Position numbers and translations under genes: made by a program
Notes under the pieces: generated by a model
What the model was told of the DNA's origin: nothing
Database searches by the model: none
The model's input: the letters and a program-made list of their open reading frames with translations, nothing else
NCBI RefSeq assembly: GCF_003843875.1
Contig: NZ_RKRF01000012.1
Location: 110,145 to 174,144, forward strand
Source: Aquisalibacillus elongatus
GTDB taxonomy: Bacteria > Bacillota > Bacilli > Bacillales > Alkalibacillaceae
Direction: 5' to 3'
DNA: 64,000 nucleotides
Shown: in pieces, positions 41,287 through 51,692 of the stretch
Position numbering within the stretch: the first letter of the stretch is position 1
Layout: each line of letters starts with the position of its first letter

Positions 41287-41824
41287 GTCTTAACTTACTC
41301 CCTCTAACTTTCTTAACCCAGAACCCTCCAAAAATTTGTCGCGGTTCGTAAGCGATGATAAAGGCTTTTGGGTCAATTTCTTTAATTGTGTTATAGAGCA
41401 TTAGTTCATATTTTCTTGGCGTCAACACTTGGATGGCTAAACGGTCCCCTTCCATGCCGTAAGCATACCAGCTTGTGACACCGTATCCTTTTTCTCTTAA
41501 TGTTTGTGTAAATGGGATATCTGGATTTGATGAAATGATATTGACGGTAATGTAGCCAATAGCTAGCTTCTCTTCAATCTTCATGCCAGATATAACACCT
41601 GTACCAAACCCTAAGGCATAGGCAATGAGGTTTTGAATTTGATCTAAGTTTTCTAATACTAAGCCTAACCCAATTGTATAAAACGTAATCTCAAAAACAC
41701 CAACAGTTGCGGCTATGTATCGTTTACCTTTTAAAGTAAATATCGTACGAACGGTGAGTAACGATACATAAATTACATTCACACTAAACACAATCGCCAG
41801 CATGATTAAGCCGTTTTCTATCAA
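41258..41824 (-). CDS. yebE: UPF0316/DUF2179 membrane protein YebE
   Basis: A 188-residue protein with three N-terminal membrane helices (about 2-24, 35-55, 60-80). A cytoplasmic DUF2179 domain ([26 protein letters not shown]) follows. I prefer TTG 41824, nine bases after AAAAGGGG; ATG 41833 directly abuts that site. Conserved Bacillus neighbour of yebG and pbuG. Function unknown. Confidence 0.85.
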   Translation of the reverse strand: MIENGLIMLAIVFSVNVIYVSLLTVRTIFTLKGKRYIAATVGVFEITFYTIGLGLVLENLDQIQNLIAYALGFGTGVISGMKIEEKLAIGYITVNIISSNPDIPFTQTLREKGYGVTSWYAYGMEGDRLAIQVLTPRKYELMLYNTIKEIDPKAFIIAYEPRQIFGGFWVKKVRGSKLRREEEKIQSE

Positions 41825-41920
41825 ATGTGACATCCCCTTTTATTTCCAGATAAATGCATTATATCAACTATTTGCCCAATTGCATATATTAACATAGAAG
41901 ATTTGTAAAGGATGATGAAC

Positions 41921-42352
41921 ATGGACTCATTCAAGCATATGCATGAATGGAGGCAGAACATAGATCGATTTTTTGGTGAGTCATTTTGGAATGAATTCGA
42001 CAGTATTTTAAAACCGAACATACCTCAAATCAATATTTATCGTAAAGACTACGAAATCTTGTGTGTCATTAACATTCCCGGAATTCAACAAATCAAACAG
42101 ATTCGCTGCGAAATTGATGGATACCACTTACGCCTACAAGGAGAAATTGAATTGCCAGCTAAAGGATATGAATTAATTCAAGAGGAAATTATACAAGGAA
42201 GTTTCAACCGGGCGATTGAGCTGCCTTATCGTTGTAGAGAAGACAAAGTCCACGCTCGTTATGAGCATGGACTTGTCTTTGTTAAATTATATAAAGATGT
42301 TCACGACTCTAATAAGTCCAAAACCATCTCAATTGAAGAAGGTGAGCAATAA
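41921..42352 (+). CDS. Hsp20/alpha-crystallin-type protein (coat-type small HSP)
   Basis: A 143-residue protein. Its alpha-crystallin core is recognisable (VINIPGIQQIKQIRCEIDGYHLRLQGEI ... EEIIQGSFNRAIELPYRCREDKVHARYEHGLVFVKL) and includes the F-x-R-x-(I/L)-x-LP and GLL-like elements, but the terminal IxI is weak. It resembles the divergent small HSPs of Bacillus spores (YdfT/CotP/GerT group) more than cytosolic Hsp18. ATG 41921, nine bases after AAAGG, is the best of three closely spaced ATGs. Spore location is inference. Confidence 0.7.
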   Translation: MDSFKHMHEWRQNIDRFFGESFWNEFDSILKPNIPQINIYRKDYEILCVINIPGIQQIKQIRCEIDGYHLRLQGEIELPAKGYELIQEEIIQGSFNRAIELPYRCREDKVHARYEHGLVFVKLYKDVHDSNKSKTISIEEGEQ

Positions 42353-43687
42353 TTACTCTAAGAATACAAAGTAAAGAATGAACACAACAAATAGTCCATA
42401 CATGATCGGATGAATTTCCTTCGCTCTACCTTTAACGAGCATCGTAATTGGATAGAAAATAAACCCAATCGCAATACCTGTTGCAATACTGTACGTAAGC
42501 GGCATCGCGATGACGGTTAAAAAGGCTGGTACGGCAATCTCAAATTGGTCCCATTCGACGTTCTTTAAATTAGCAGCCATTAAGATTCCCACAATAATGA
42601 GTGCTGGCGCTGTAACTTCTGCTGTTACGACACTTAATAATGGTGAGAAGAATAAGGCCAACAAGAACAAACCTGCTGTAACAATAGATGCAAAACCTGT
42701 TCGACCGCCAGCTCCAACACCTGTTGTAGATTCTATAAACGACGTCGTAGTCGACGTACCGAAAATAGAACCAGCGACTGTCGCTGCTGAGTCTGAGAAT
42801 AACGCACGATTAGCACGCGGTAATTTATTATCTTTCATCAGGCCACCTTGAGTGGCAACTGCTACTAATGTTCCGGCAGTATCGAAAAAGTCTACGAATA
42901 AAAATGTCATAATGACCACTAGCATCTCGAGTGTAAAAATGTCACCGAAGTGCGTTAAAGCTTGCCCGAACGTTGGCTCTAAACTCGGAACAGATCCGAC
43001 AACATCATTTACACCTGTTGGAGGGTCTATTAACCCAACTAGCATACCAGCAATAGCTGTGATGACCATGCCATAAAAGACGCCACCTTTGAAACCTTTA
43101 ACTAACAGAATAACCGTGACAACCACACCAAAAATGGCTAGTAGAGTATATGAATTGGACAAATTACCAAGTGTCACGTACGTATCAGGGTCCGCTTCAA
43201 CAATCCCAACATTTGTTAACCCAATAAATGCGATATAAACCCCAATACCTGCGCCAACTGCTAGTTTTAAATTGTTCGGTATCGCATTAATCACACGCTC
43301 ACGAACACCTGTTACAGTTAAAACAATAAAAATTAGTCCAGATGCTAACACACCAGCTAATGCTGTTTCCCAAGGTATGCCAAAGTTTAAAACAACCGTA
43401 TAAGCGAAAAACGCATTTAAGCCCATACCTGGTGCTAAGGCAATCGGATAACGCGCAAATAGCCCCATAATCAATGTACCAATGGCAGCTGCTAAGGCTG
43501 TTGCAGTAAACACAGCATTAGGATCCATTCGTGTAACGCCTTCTGGCAATTCTTCAATACCAGCTAATGATAATACACTTGGATTAACAAATAAAATATA
43601 AGCCATGGCTAAAAATGTCGTTAATCCAGCCATCGTTTCTCGACGATAATTCGTGCCGTACTCCTCAAACTTGAAGTACTTTTTCAT
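42353..43687 (-). CDS. pbuG: Guanine/hypoxanthine permease
   Basis: A 444-residue NCS2-family (AzgA-like) purine permease with about 12-14 membrane helices. It starts KYFKFEEYGTNYRRETMAGLTTFLAMAYILFVNP and carries PGMGLNAFFAY and FDTAGTLVAVATQGG. B. subtilis PbuG imports hypoxanthine and guanine and is riboswitch-controlled, as here. ATG 43687 has GGGGGAGG seven bases upstream; the upstream in-frame ATG (43759) lies inside the leader. Confidence 0.93.
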   Translation of the reverse strand: MKKYFKFEEYGTNYRRETMAGLTTFLAMAYILFVNPSVLSLAGIEELPEGVTRMDPNAVFTATALAAAIGTLIMGLFARYPIALAPGMGLNAFFAYTVVLNFGIPWETALAGVLASGLIFIVLTVTGVRERVINAIPNNLKLAVGAGIGVYIAFIGLTNVGIVEADPDTYVTLGNLSNSYTLLAIFGVVVTVILLVKGFKGGVFYGMVITAIAGMLVGLIDPPTGVNDVVGSVPSLEPTFGQALTHFGDIFTLEMLVVIMTFLFVDFFDTAGTLVAVATQGGLMKDNKLPRANRALFSDSAATVAGSIFGTSTTTSFIESTTGVGAGGRTGFASIVTAGLFLLALFFSPLLSVVTAEVTAPALIIVGILMAANLKNVEWDQFEIAVPAFLTVIAMPLTYSIATGIAIGFIFYPITMLVKGRAKEIHPIMYGLFVVFILYFVFLE

Positions 43688-43773
43688 TTTGCTTCCTCCC
43701 CCTAGAGAAGAAACAACCTCGTGAAAGAAACCATATATGACATTAATTTCATCCCCCAAAAAATGTCACGTAA

Positions 43774-43945
43774 ACAAAAAGAACCCTTGATTATTTAACC
43801 AAGAGTTCTTACGAGGAAAATTGCAAAAACGTCATAAGGCGACACACCTTAGACTAGTTCCGTTATATGCAATCCCCGTAGTCGAACCATTTACGGTGGT
43901 TCGGTAGAAACTCTTGGGCCATATCCCCAATATTATACGAGGTGT
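43774..43945 (-). promoter_or_regulatory. Guanine-type purine riboswitch with terminator
   Basis: On the minus strand the aptamer (43942-43873) starts with CCTCGTATAAT, has GGATATGGCCC, GTTTCTACCG, and closes with GGTTCGACTACGGGG. P1 pairs CCTCGTA with TACGGGG. The specificity base is C (in GAC, + position 43881), so it reads guanine/hypoxanthine rather than adenine. A terminator hairpin (AAGAACTCTTGGTT...AATCAAGGGTTCTT plus U-tract) lies at 43810-43774. Purine binding should shut off pbuG. Confidence 0.95.
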
Positions 43946-43995
43946 TTCTTATATTTTTATTACAAGTTTAACTTTAAACCTTTTGACATATTTCG

Positions 43996-46206
43996 TCAAG
44001 CCAATAAATCATTAACTAAACGGTTCCACAAACGATAAACTTCATGGTGTTGATCTTGGATCGGCTCATCCCGATAAATCGCTCGCTCATAGTAACGCGT
44101 TAGTTCTGACATAGCCGAATGGCCATACCATCGATCAACATCGATTGCAAACTCGCGCAACGTTTGACCTTCTTTAAACACTAACCCGTGCTTTGCCAGT
44201 ACTTTCAAGATAAACTGGTACCCATCCGTAAACGTATCAACATCATGATTACGAGCCATTTTTTGCTGTTTCCATCTTCTAATTAGACTAAACCGCTTCT
44301 TAATGATCAACCAAACCAACACAGCTAAAATAGCAACACTTAAACCAATAGCGGTAAATTGCATTGGTTTTGAAAAAGATAATACAGTGCCACTGTTATC
44401 TTCTTCTTCCTCCTCAGTGTCATCTTCTTCATCCGACTCTGAGTCTTCTGGTAATTCGGGTGTCTCAGGTGTTTCTTGGCTTTCTCGGTCTAAAATATCG
44501 TCAACTGACTCGCCAAACGAGAAGTTTGTCGGGTTATTAAAACCTACTGTTGGCTCGAATGGCACCCACCCCAAATTTGGGAAGTAAACTTCTACCCAAG
44601 AATGGGCGTTATTATTAGTCACTTCATACTCTGGCTCGCCGCCTTCAAAGTGATCTTCTCCGAAAACACGCTCGCCTCCAGTAAACCCTTTGGCCCAACG
44701 CGCCGGTATATCAAGCGCTCTTAACATCACAACCATAGACGTTGAAAAGTTATCACAATAACCAGCTTGAGATTCAAATAAAAACTGGTCGACATAATCT
44801 TCATCTTCACTTGGAACCGCTACATCCTGAGTTTCATAACGAAAACCATTATTCGTAAAATATTGCTCAATGGCTTTTGCTTGATCATAACGATTGTCTT
44901 CACCATCTACGATTTCCTCTGCTAAACGAACGACACGGTCAGGTAAAGATTCTGGAAGTTGCAGATATTCAACGCCAATATTATCCTCAACAGATGAATC
45001 AATTTTTCTCATTTCTTCAACTGGATAAAACGGACGTTGAACATCTAACTGATATTCCTTCGGTAGATTTGTGGAATCTCCAGACTTAGGCACTACTTCA
45101 CCAGTAAACGAATTGACTTCAAACGTCATGCCATCATGATTAGACGTCACACGGTCTGCTCCATAGTTATAAACTAACTTATTTAAAACCCCTGGTGATT
45201 CAAACCTAACAGTTGCTTCGTCTTCACTTCGTTCTACTAAGTCCGAATACTGCGCAAGGTCTCTTAATGAACTATTGCTTTGATTAAACACTCCATCATT
45301 AGAGCGAATCCAACCTTTACCGGTGTAAACTTCTTTCGTTTCAACTTTCCAATACTTCGACTTAGGTGACTGAGCTAAGAAGACCGTTGTGTCATCCTGG
45401 ATGAATCCACCGCCAAGGCGTTCATCGTTTTCTCCGTAACCAATCTTTTGAACACCGCCACCTGGCCCGTCACCAATTCCGCTTCCTTCAGCAGCGCTTT
45501 GTATAAAAGGAACGGGATCAGGCCAAATTGGTTCGTATTTAGGAGCCGCATAACCAACGACCGTGCTAAAGCCAATGAGAATCAGTAATGGAGAAATCCA
45601 TTTCATCATCGTGGACATTTGAGGCATTTTAATTTTTTCTTTTTCTAATAAATGTTGTAAGTGCGCAATACCCATAATGGCAACGCCGATGATAAATGCG
45701 CGAATGATCGCACCTTCAGCATTAAAGACCGTAAACGTATCTAATACCGTTATATAAATAAACGTAAACAATATGAATGAAAAAGGCTTTTTGCGTACTG
45801 CAAACCAATAGTAAAGTAAATAACTCATCATCCATAATAATATGAGGAACAATAACGTTCGAAAACTTGGAGAGAGACCTCCCCAATTCTGCGATAACAT
45901 CATTGATATATTCATCTGCATGTCTGTGAATACTTCATTAATCCAAATTCGTGATAAAAACGAACCTGAGTAAAACAGCTGATGCATCACAAACAGTAAT
46001 CCCATAAACTTAATTGGCGAAACAATCCAATAAGGCAATTTCGTCGCTGTTAAAATAAAGCACAGGACCATAAAGAGATAAAAAGCTGACATGTTCGCTG
46101 TGTCTGTAACATCATCTAGTGGGTAAACCCACTCTAATAATAGAATTAAACTACCAGCATATAACACAAGCGATATTATTTGGTTGTCTTTCATCATATC
46201 TTTCAT
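43996..46206 (-). CDS. yebA: Transglutaminase-domain membrane protein YebA
   Basis: A 736-residue protein. It has six or seven N-terminal membrane helices (to about 215), an extracellular part, and a transglutaminase-like core. The Cys is in SQAGYCDNFSTSMVVMLRALDIPAR (about 485), and the His in NAHSWVEVYFPNLGW (about 540), followed by FEPT, where many family members have FDPT. An acidic linker (about 575-605), a further membrane helix and a DUF4129-type tail complete it. Operon yeaC-yeaD-yebA: its ATG overlaps the yeaD stop (TAATG). Role uncertain. Confidence 0.88.
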   Translation of the reverse strand: MKDMMKDNQIISLVLYAGSLILLLEWVYPLDDVTDTANMSAFYLFMVLCFILTATKLPYWIVSPIKFMGLLFVMHQLFYSGSFLSRIWINEVFTDMQMNISMMLSQNWGGLSPSFRTLLFLILLWMMSYLLYYWFAVRKKPFSFILFTFIYITVLDTFTVFNAEGAIIRAFIIGVAIMGIAHLQHLLEKEKIKMPQMSTMMKWISPLLILIGFSTVVGYAAPKYEPIWPDPVPFIQSAAEGSGIGDGPGGGVQKIGYGENDERLGGGFIQDDTTVFLAQSPKSKYWKVETKEVYTGKGWIRSNDGVFNQSNSSLRDLAQYSDLVERSEDEATVRFESPGVLNKLVYNYGADRVTSNHDGMTFEVNSFTGEVVPKSGDSTNLPKEYQLDVQRPFYPVEEMRKIDSSVEDNIGVEYLQLPESLPDRVVRLAEEIVDGEDNRYDQAKAIEQYFTNNGFRYETQDVAVPSEDEDYVDQFLFESQAGYCDNFSTSMVVMLRALDIPARWAKGFTGGERVFGEDHFEGGEPEYEVTNNNAHSWVEVYFPNLGWVPFEPTVGFNNPTNFSFGESVDDILDRESQETPETPELPEDSESDEEDDTEEEEEDNSGTVLSFSKPMQFTAIGLSVAILAVLVWLIIKKRFSLIRRWKQQKMARNHDVDTFTDGYQFILKVLAKHGLVFKEGQTLREFAIDVDRWYGHSAMSELTRYYERAIYRDEPIQDQHHEVYRLWNRLVNDLLA

Positions 46207-47474
46207 TAGGTATTCACCTCGATGAACTTACTAGTCAATTGATCCTCATGTAACCACGAGACAATCACACCTTGTTGCCCCAACTGATCAAGAGATTTCT
46301 TTTCGCTTGTCGTTATATCATGTTTACTTCGTATACAAATAAGACTAACTTTTGCGTCTTGTTGGTTTAGTTGTAATAGTGATTTAAACAAATGTTGGTC
46401 AATGTAGTGCGTAATGATAACTAAATTACGATCGGTTGAGATGAGCATGCCTTCTTTTAATAGTTTCTTAGAAAAAGGTGTCTGTTCCTCATCTAAATCA
46501 ACCTCCGCTAGAAAACGTGTCAACTGATCTAGCTGTTTACGTCCTTGTTCTAATGAAATCTCTTTACGTACTTTTCCAATCGATACAAACGATACCTTAC
46601 CGTGATCATCGATTGACTCACGCACGATAGAGCTAGCTAATTCAACACTTGCTTCAAAAGGAAGCCAGTCTTTCTCATCCTGTTTAATTTGATTTAACAC
46701 AATCGTTAAATCTTTATGTTTTTCTTGTTCAAATTCCTTCGTGACGAGCTTTTGCTTCTTAGCAGTTGTTTTCCAATCCAGCCAAGATACGCGGTCACCA
46801 GGCGCATAGTCTCTAATGCCTGATACGAGATTGGTATGATTGGCTTTAATTGAATATGCTTGCTGCTCCCCTTCTTCAAAAAATGAAACCTCATTATTTA
46901 GACGTAATTTAACATGACGAGGTTCCACTAATATATTTTGAGGTTTATGGAAAACGCGTTCCTTTTTCACCAAACCCAGAAAATCACCCGTGATCAGCTT
47001 AATTTCACCTAACACATGCAATCCTCTTGGAATAGAAGGAATGTCATAGGAATAAACCACTTGACGTCTAAATCTAGGGAATATGATGGTTTTATTTGCG
47101 TCTTGTTTCAGTAAGGATTCTGGTTTTCTTAGAAACTGATATTTAAAATGCCTTGTATCATTATAGTTAATGCTTTGAGGTAGTTGATCATCAACAATTA
47201 AATACAGAATTGGAAATGGTAGTCTGCTTTTAATCGTTATTTCAACATTTAATGTTTGTCCTGTTTGCAAATAACGACGTGACAGCTGCCTTTCCACCTT
47301 AAGTAAGGCAAAAGGATAAAAAATCATTAAAAATGAATAAACCAGTATTGGTAGAAAACCAAAAAATAAAAACCAGCTTACGAATCCGCCCTGAAACATC
47401 GCATACGAGAACAAAGCTGCCAATAAAAGAAAAACTAGTAAAAAACGTACAACAGTGCTAATTGGTTTTAACAT
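46206..47474 (-). CDS. yeaD: DUF58 protein YeaD
   Basis: A 422-residue protein with two N-terminal membrane helices (about 8-50). A soluble DUF58 domain contains the conserved SGIRDYAPGDRVSWLDWKTTAKKQKLVTKEFEQE (about 208-242). Such proteins contain a degenerate von Willebrand A-like fold and work with MoxR ATPases. It starts two bases after yeaC and ends overlapping yebA. Confidence 0.9.
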   Translation of the reverse strand: MLKPISTVVRFLLVFLLLAALFSYAMFQGGFVSWFLFFGFLPILVYSFLMIFYPFALLKVERQLSRRYLQTGQTLNVEITIKSRLPFPILYLIVDDQLPQSINYNDTRHFKYQFLRKPESLLKQDANKTIIFPRFRRQVVYSYDIPSIPRGLHVLGEIKLITGDFLGLVKKERVFHKPQNILVEPRHVKLRLNNEVSFFEEGEQQAYSIKANHTNLVSGIRDYAPGDRVSWLDWKTTAKKQKLVTKEFEQEKHKDLTIVLNQIKQDEKDWLPFEASVELASSIVRESIDDHGKVSFVSIGKVRKEISLEQGRKQLDQLTRFLAEVDLDEEQTPFSKKLLKEGMLISTDRNLVIITHYIDQHLFKSLLQLNQQDAKVSLICIRSKHDITTSEKKSLDQLGQQGVIVSWLHEDQLTSKFIEVNT

Positions 47475-47476
47475 AC

Positions 47477-48433
47477 TTATCCTCTTTCTATTGGAACAAT
47501 CGTTTTTCTTACAATATCATCGAGAATAGACGTAGCCGATTTACCCTCAAACTTCGCTTCAGACGAAATAATAATCCGGTGTCCGAGCACATGTTGAGTT
47601 AAAAACTTAATATCATCAGGTAAAACATAGTCGCGTTTTTGAATATAAGCATAAGCTTTAGCCGCTTTCATCATCGCAATAGACGCGCGAGGAGACGCAC
47701 CTAATTCTAGTAACGGATGTGTACGCGTTGCGTTAATTAGGTACACAATGTACTTTTTAATAGCATCGCTAACATGCACCGTTTTCACATCTTCTTGAAG
47801 CTGGATTAAATCTTCCTGCTGCATAATAGCCTCAAGTCGGTCAATTGGATGCTCCCGAGATGTACGATCAAGCATTTGAATCTCATCGTCAGTCGAGGGA
47901 TAACCAAGATTTAATTTAATTAAAAAACGATCGAGCTGAGCTTCTGGTAACGGGTATGTACCTTCATATTCAATAGGATTCTGTGTTGCCATAACAAAAA
48001 AAGGGCGTTTAAGCTCCATCGTGTTGCCATCGACTGTAATATTTTTCTCTTCCATACTTTCTAGTAACGCAGACTGCGTTTTTGGAGATGTACGATTAAT
48101 TTCATCAGCTAATACAATATTCCCTAAAATTGGGCCTGGTCTAAATTCAAACGTCATTTCCTTTTGGTTATAAATGGAAACCCCTGTTACATCTGATGGT
48201 AATAAGTCAGGCGTAAACTGCACACGTCTGAAATCCAAATTAAATGATTTGGCAAGTGCACGAACGAGCATCGTCTTTCCAACACCCGGTACATCTTCTA
48301 ATAAGACATGTCCTTCCGCAAGTAGAGCGACTAAACTTAATTCAATCGCTTCTCGTTTACCGACAATGACCTGTTCCATATGGTCTAATATTTGTTCGAC
48401 TTTATTTTGTTGCGTTGTCATTTGCTGTGTCAT
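47477..48433 (-). CDS. yeaC: MoxR-family AAA+ ATPase YeaC
   Basis: A 318-residue AAA+ ATPase. Walker A DVPGVGKTMLV (about 48), Walker B NIVLADEINRTSP (about 112), sensor 1 FVMATQNPIEYEGTYPLPEAQLDRF and the C-terminal lid. MoxR proteins act as chaperones for partner complexes, here presumably YeaD and YebA encoded directly downstream. GGAGG lies nine bases before the ATG. Head of the yeaC-yeaD-yebA operon. Confidence 0.93.
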   Translation of the reverse strand: MTQQMTTQQNKVEQILDHMEQVIVGKREAIELSLVALLAEGHVLLEDVPGVGKTMLVRALAKSFNLDFRRVQFTPDLLPSDVTGVSIYNQKEMTFEFRPGPILGNIVLADEINRTSPKTQSALLESMEEKNITVDGNTMELKRPFFVMATQNPIEYEGTYPLPEAQLDRFLIKLNLGYPSTDDEIQMLDRTSREHPIDRLEAIMQQEDLIQLQEDVKTVHVSDAIKKYIVYLINATRTHPLLELGASPRASIAMMKAAKAYAYIQKRDYVLPDDIKFLTQHVLGHRIIISSEAKFEGKSATSILDDIVRKTIVPIERG

Positions 48434-48512
48434 CCCTTTCTACCTCCTAAAACCTAACATTTCTTTAACTCTATCATACTATAAAAGTTTGCCTATTTGT
48501 CAGAAAATTATA

Positions 48513-48656
48513 CTATTTTACAGAATCTTCACGTGACTCTTGGCTTAATTTTTCCATATTCTCTCTGTAGTTGCGACATTTTTCTTTAAAACATTCAATC
48601 TTGATTCCTTTTGGCAACTGATCTTTAAATTTTTCATAACAAAAGCATCGGTCCAT
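48513..48656 (-). CDS. 47-residue cysteine-containing peptide
   Basis: The peptide begins MDRCFCYEKFKDQLPKGIKI and has four cysteines as CxC ... CxxxxC (C4, C6, C22, C27), then a charged helix rich in Glu/Lys. GAGGAGAGG stands six bases before the ATG at 48656. The cysteine spacing could bind a metal, but I do not recognise a family. It lies between the yeaC operon and the spore-coat cluster. Confidence 0.6.
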   Translation of the reverse strand: MDRCFCYEKFKDQLPKGIKIECFKEKCRNYRENMEKLSQESREDSVK

Positions 48657-48694
48657 ATTTAACCTCTCCTCTTGTTTTAATTTAGCAGAAAATA

Positions 48695-48735
48695 CAAAAA
48701 AATTAAAACCGAGAACATATAATGATCTCAGTTTT
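48695..48735 (-). terminator. Terminator downstream of the CotZ-like gene
   Basis: On the minus strand AAAACTGAGA and TTCTCGGTTTT pair around a ten-base loop, followed by AATTTTTTT. It places the 48742-48804 array inside the 3' UTR of the coat gene. Confidence 0.75.
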
Positions 48736-48741
48736 ATCTAT

Positions 48742-48804
48742 TACTACTGGATTATGGCGCTCTACTACCGGATTCTTAATCTCTACTGCCGAATTCATGT
48801 TATG
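48742..48804. repeat. Three-copy exact 21-nt array (TACTACCGGATT core)
   Basis: TACTACTGGATT, TACTACCGGATT and TACTGCCGAATT start at 48742, 48763 and 48784, exactly 21 bases apart, immediately after the coat gene stop and before its terminator. Confidence 0.75.
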
Positions 48805-49288
48805 TTTTAGTTTTCACCAACTCAGGTGAGATGAGTTTCACTGCGCTATAGCAACTTAGGTCAACAAACACACATTCACCTGTTCGTCTCAACTCTTTAA
48901 CATCACAAATTTTATCTATTTCAACACAATCTGTCTCGTGATCAAAAATTGGCCTATCAGGTTTCAATAGTTCTAACACCGCACAGTTCTTATGACAGTC
49001 CACTTTTACAACTTTAAAGAATACTGTAATAAAACAATGCTTACTTCCAACTTTTCCAAATGTGAAAAAAGGATGACCATAAGGCGTTTGTAACATAAAA
49101 GGTATAACATCAAAGTGTTTTTTTGGCGACTTTAATGATTGAACACAATGATCTTCTCCATGCCTTTGTTGCTGTTTTAATAAATCATCTAAAACTTCAC
49201 AGACACAACTGACACACTTACAACCCTCACCGTCATGGTGCTGATCCTTCTTGGAGTGTCCCTCCTTTTGTTCTTCTTCGTAAACCAT
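48800..49288 (-). CDS. CotZ/ExsY/CotY-family spore coat or exosporium protein
   Basis: A 162-residue cysteine-rich protein. The pattern CKCVSCVCEVLDDLLKQQ, then PFMLQTPYGHPFFTFGKVGSKHCFITVFFKVVKVDCHKNCAVLELLKP, matches the CotZ/CotY/ExsY family, which forms cross-linked sheets in the spore crust and exosporium base layer. About ten cysteines are spread along it. The His/Lys/Glu-rich N-terminal stretch is unusual. ATG 49288 has GAGAGGG nine bases upstream. Divergent from the collagen-like gene, with which it probably forms the surface layer. Confidence 0.82.
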   Translation of the reverse strand: MVYEEEQKEGHSKKDQHHDGEGCKCVSCVCEVLDDLLKQQQRHGEDHCVQSLKSPKKHFDVIPFMLQTPYGHPFFTFGKVGSKHCFITVFFKVVKVDCHKNCAVLELLKPDRPIFDHETDCVEIDKICDVKELRRTGECVFVDLSCYSAVKLISPELVKTKT

Positions 49289-49413
49289 GGATCTCATCCC
49301 TCTCCAAATTAACATCTCTTATTGATAACATATTAAATTCCATAATCGCATGTGTTAGGTTATTGTCTTGGTTCTTATAATTAGGGCAAATGTGGAATTT
49401 TTCTAAATGACTT

Positions 49414-49441
49414 ACCTTAACGGTTATCCATACATACAATA
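49414..49441 (+). promoter_or_regulatory. Possible mother-cell (sigma-K/sigma-E-type) promoter of the collagen-like gene
   Basis: CATACAATA at 49433-49441 fits the sigma-K -10 consensus CATANNNTA and the sigma-E form. An AC dinucleotide stands 17 bases upstream (49414-49415). The ATG is 33 bases downstream of the -10. The AC requirement is very loose, so the call rests mainly on the -10. Confidence 0.45.
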
Positions 49442-49464
49442 TAAAAAAACATGTATGAGTATGA

Positions 49465-50298
<834 letters not shown>

Positions 50299-50299
50299 A

Positions 50300-50338
50300 C
50301 ATACCACACGCCCGTAAAATGCTAAGGGGTGTGGTATG
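50300..50338. terminator. Bidirectional hairpin between the collagen-like gene and the glycan operon
   Basis: CATACCACAC and GTGTGGTATG are perfect arms separated by 19 bases, between convergent genes. Confidence 0.7.
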
Positions 50339-50355
50339 TGCACTTATTCAATAAT

Positions 50356-51642
50356 CTATGAATTTAACAGTGGCTTCAACTGATTGCGCCAAACCCAATC
50401 AGGACTGTATCTATTTCTAGCTATCGTTTTCGCATTCAATACGACGTTCTCCCGCATCAAATGCGAGATGTTTTGGGCGTGTTCTTGTAGATAAGCCTCC
50501 TCAGAAGGATGGTACTCTTCATGTGTATCAAATCCAAAATTTCTAGCGTCCCATTTCATAAAGTACGCATTCAGATTCTGCCCTAGTTCTTCTAATGCAG
50601 GAACTCTTTCATTCAATACTAAAAAATTCCCCTTGCTTGCCGCTTCTAACACCGTTAATCCAAATGATTCTGAATAGGACGGGCAGATAAATAGATTTGA
50701 AAAGGTAAATAATTCTAAAACACCTCTTCTAGGAAACCCGTTTTTAAAAGGCTCCAAATCCGATGTAAAACAAATATCCTTTTTGTCTAACCCATGAGTC
50801 TCACCTTCAAATCGAATGAAAGATTTATAGGTTTCAGAATCAATATCGGCACTTGGAAAATCACAAAAGATAACCTGAATATGATCCCCTTTTGTTTTCT
50901 TAATGGCCCCACAAAGTGATGCGACTTTCTCGAATTTTTTCCCCGTTGTAAGTCGGCCAGGATAGATCACTAAATAGTCGGGAGAAAGTAAGTCAATATC
51001 ACGAGATAAAGACCGCACCTCTTCACTTGCATAATTCATGAGATCAAGGCTATTATTCACAGCAAAACAATCATTTAAAGACACATTATATTGCTTAGCA
51101 AGCGCGGGAAGTCCAGACTTTGTCGGGTAAATATACTTTGTATTTGGCATGGAGGTGTATCGAGCTGATAACGGCCACTCAACGTGTTGCGGTCTATTAG
51201 CAGGAGCAGAATGGGTAAAAGCTAGGAATCTTATGTGAGGAAGACTCTTCTGGGCTTTTCTAACAGCCACATTGTGAAGTAGGTGCCACCCTTGATAGTG
51301 AATATCATGCATGATACAAGCATCCACATCTGATAAATGTTGAATTAAACTTTTAGCAACGACATCCGCTTCTGCAGAAAACGTATCATGAACTGTGGCT
51401 TCCGGGTTCGAATAATCTTTCCAATGAATTTGTGTTCCATTTCTCTGATTCGTCACCTTTCGCCATTCAATCCGAGGATCACGAAAAATCCCTTCCCTTT
51501 GGTCGATCGGACAATTTTCACTCACCAACATGATGGGCTTTACATCATCATTTAACATCATGCGAATCTGCTCAGCCACCACGTTAACTAACGAATAAGT
51601 TGAATCTAATCCATTAAACATCGTTAGAAGTGCAACTTTCAT
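50356..51642 (-). CDS. GT4-type glycosyltransferase
   Basis: A 428-residue GT-B glycosyltransferase. The C-terminal donor-binding half shows VIYPGRLTTGKKFEK (about 222) and the E-x7-E motif in ICPSYSESFGLTVLEAASKGNFLVLNE (about 310-336). The N-terminal half begins VALLTMFNGLDSTYS with HDIHYQGWH. Donor and acceptor are unknown. Last gene of the five-gene operon sat-cysC-sulfotransferase-GT-GT, 50 bases after the preceding gene, so it most likely extends the glycan that the sulfotransferase modifies. Confidence 0.85.
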   Translation of the reverse strand: MKVALLTMFNGLDSTYSLVNVVAEQIRMMLNDDVKPIMLVSENCPIDQREGIFRDPRIEWRKVTNQRNGTQIHWKDYSNPEATVHDTFSAEADVVAKSLIQHLSDVDACIMHDIHYQGWHLLHNVAVRKAQKSLPHIRFLAFTHSAPANRPQHVEWPLSARYTSMPNTKYIYPTKSGLPALAKQYNVSLNDCFAVNNSLDLMNYASEEVRSLSRDIDLLSPDYLVIYPGRLTTGKKFEKVASLCGAIKKTKGDHIQVIFCDFPSADIDSETYKSFIRFEGETHGLDKKDICFTSDLEPFKNGFPRRGVLELFTFSNLFICPSYSESFGLTVLEAASKGNFLVLNERVPALEELGQNLNAYFMKWDARNFGFDTHEEYHPSEEAYLQEHAQNISHLMRENVVLNAKTIARNRYSPDWVWRNQLKPLLNS

Positions 51643-51692
51643 AACAAAACTCCTTTAACCAGACATTCAAGTGTTACATTATTATATGATGG

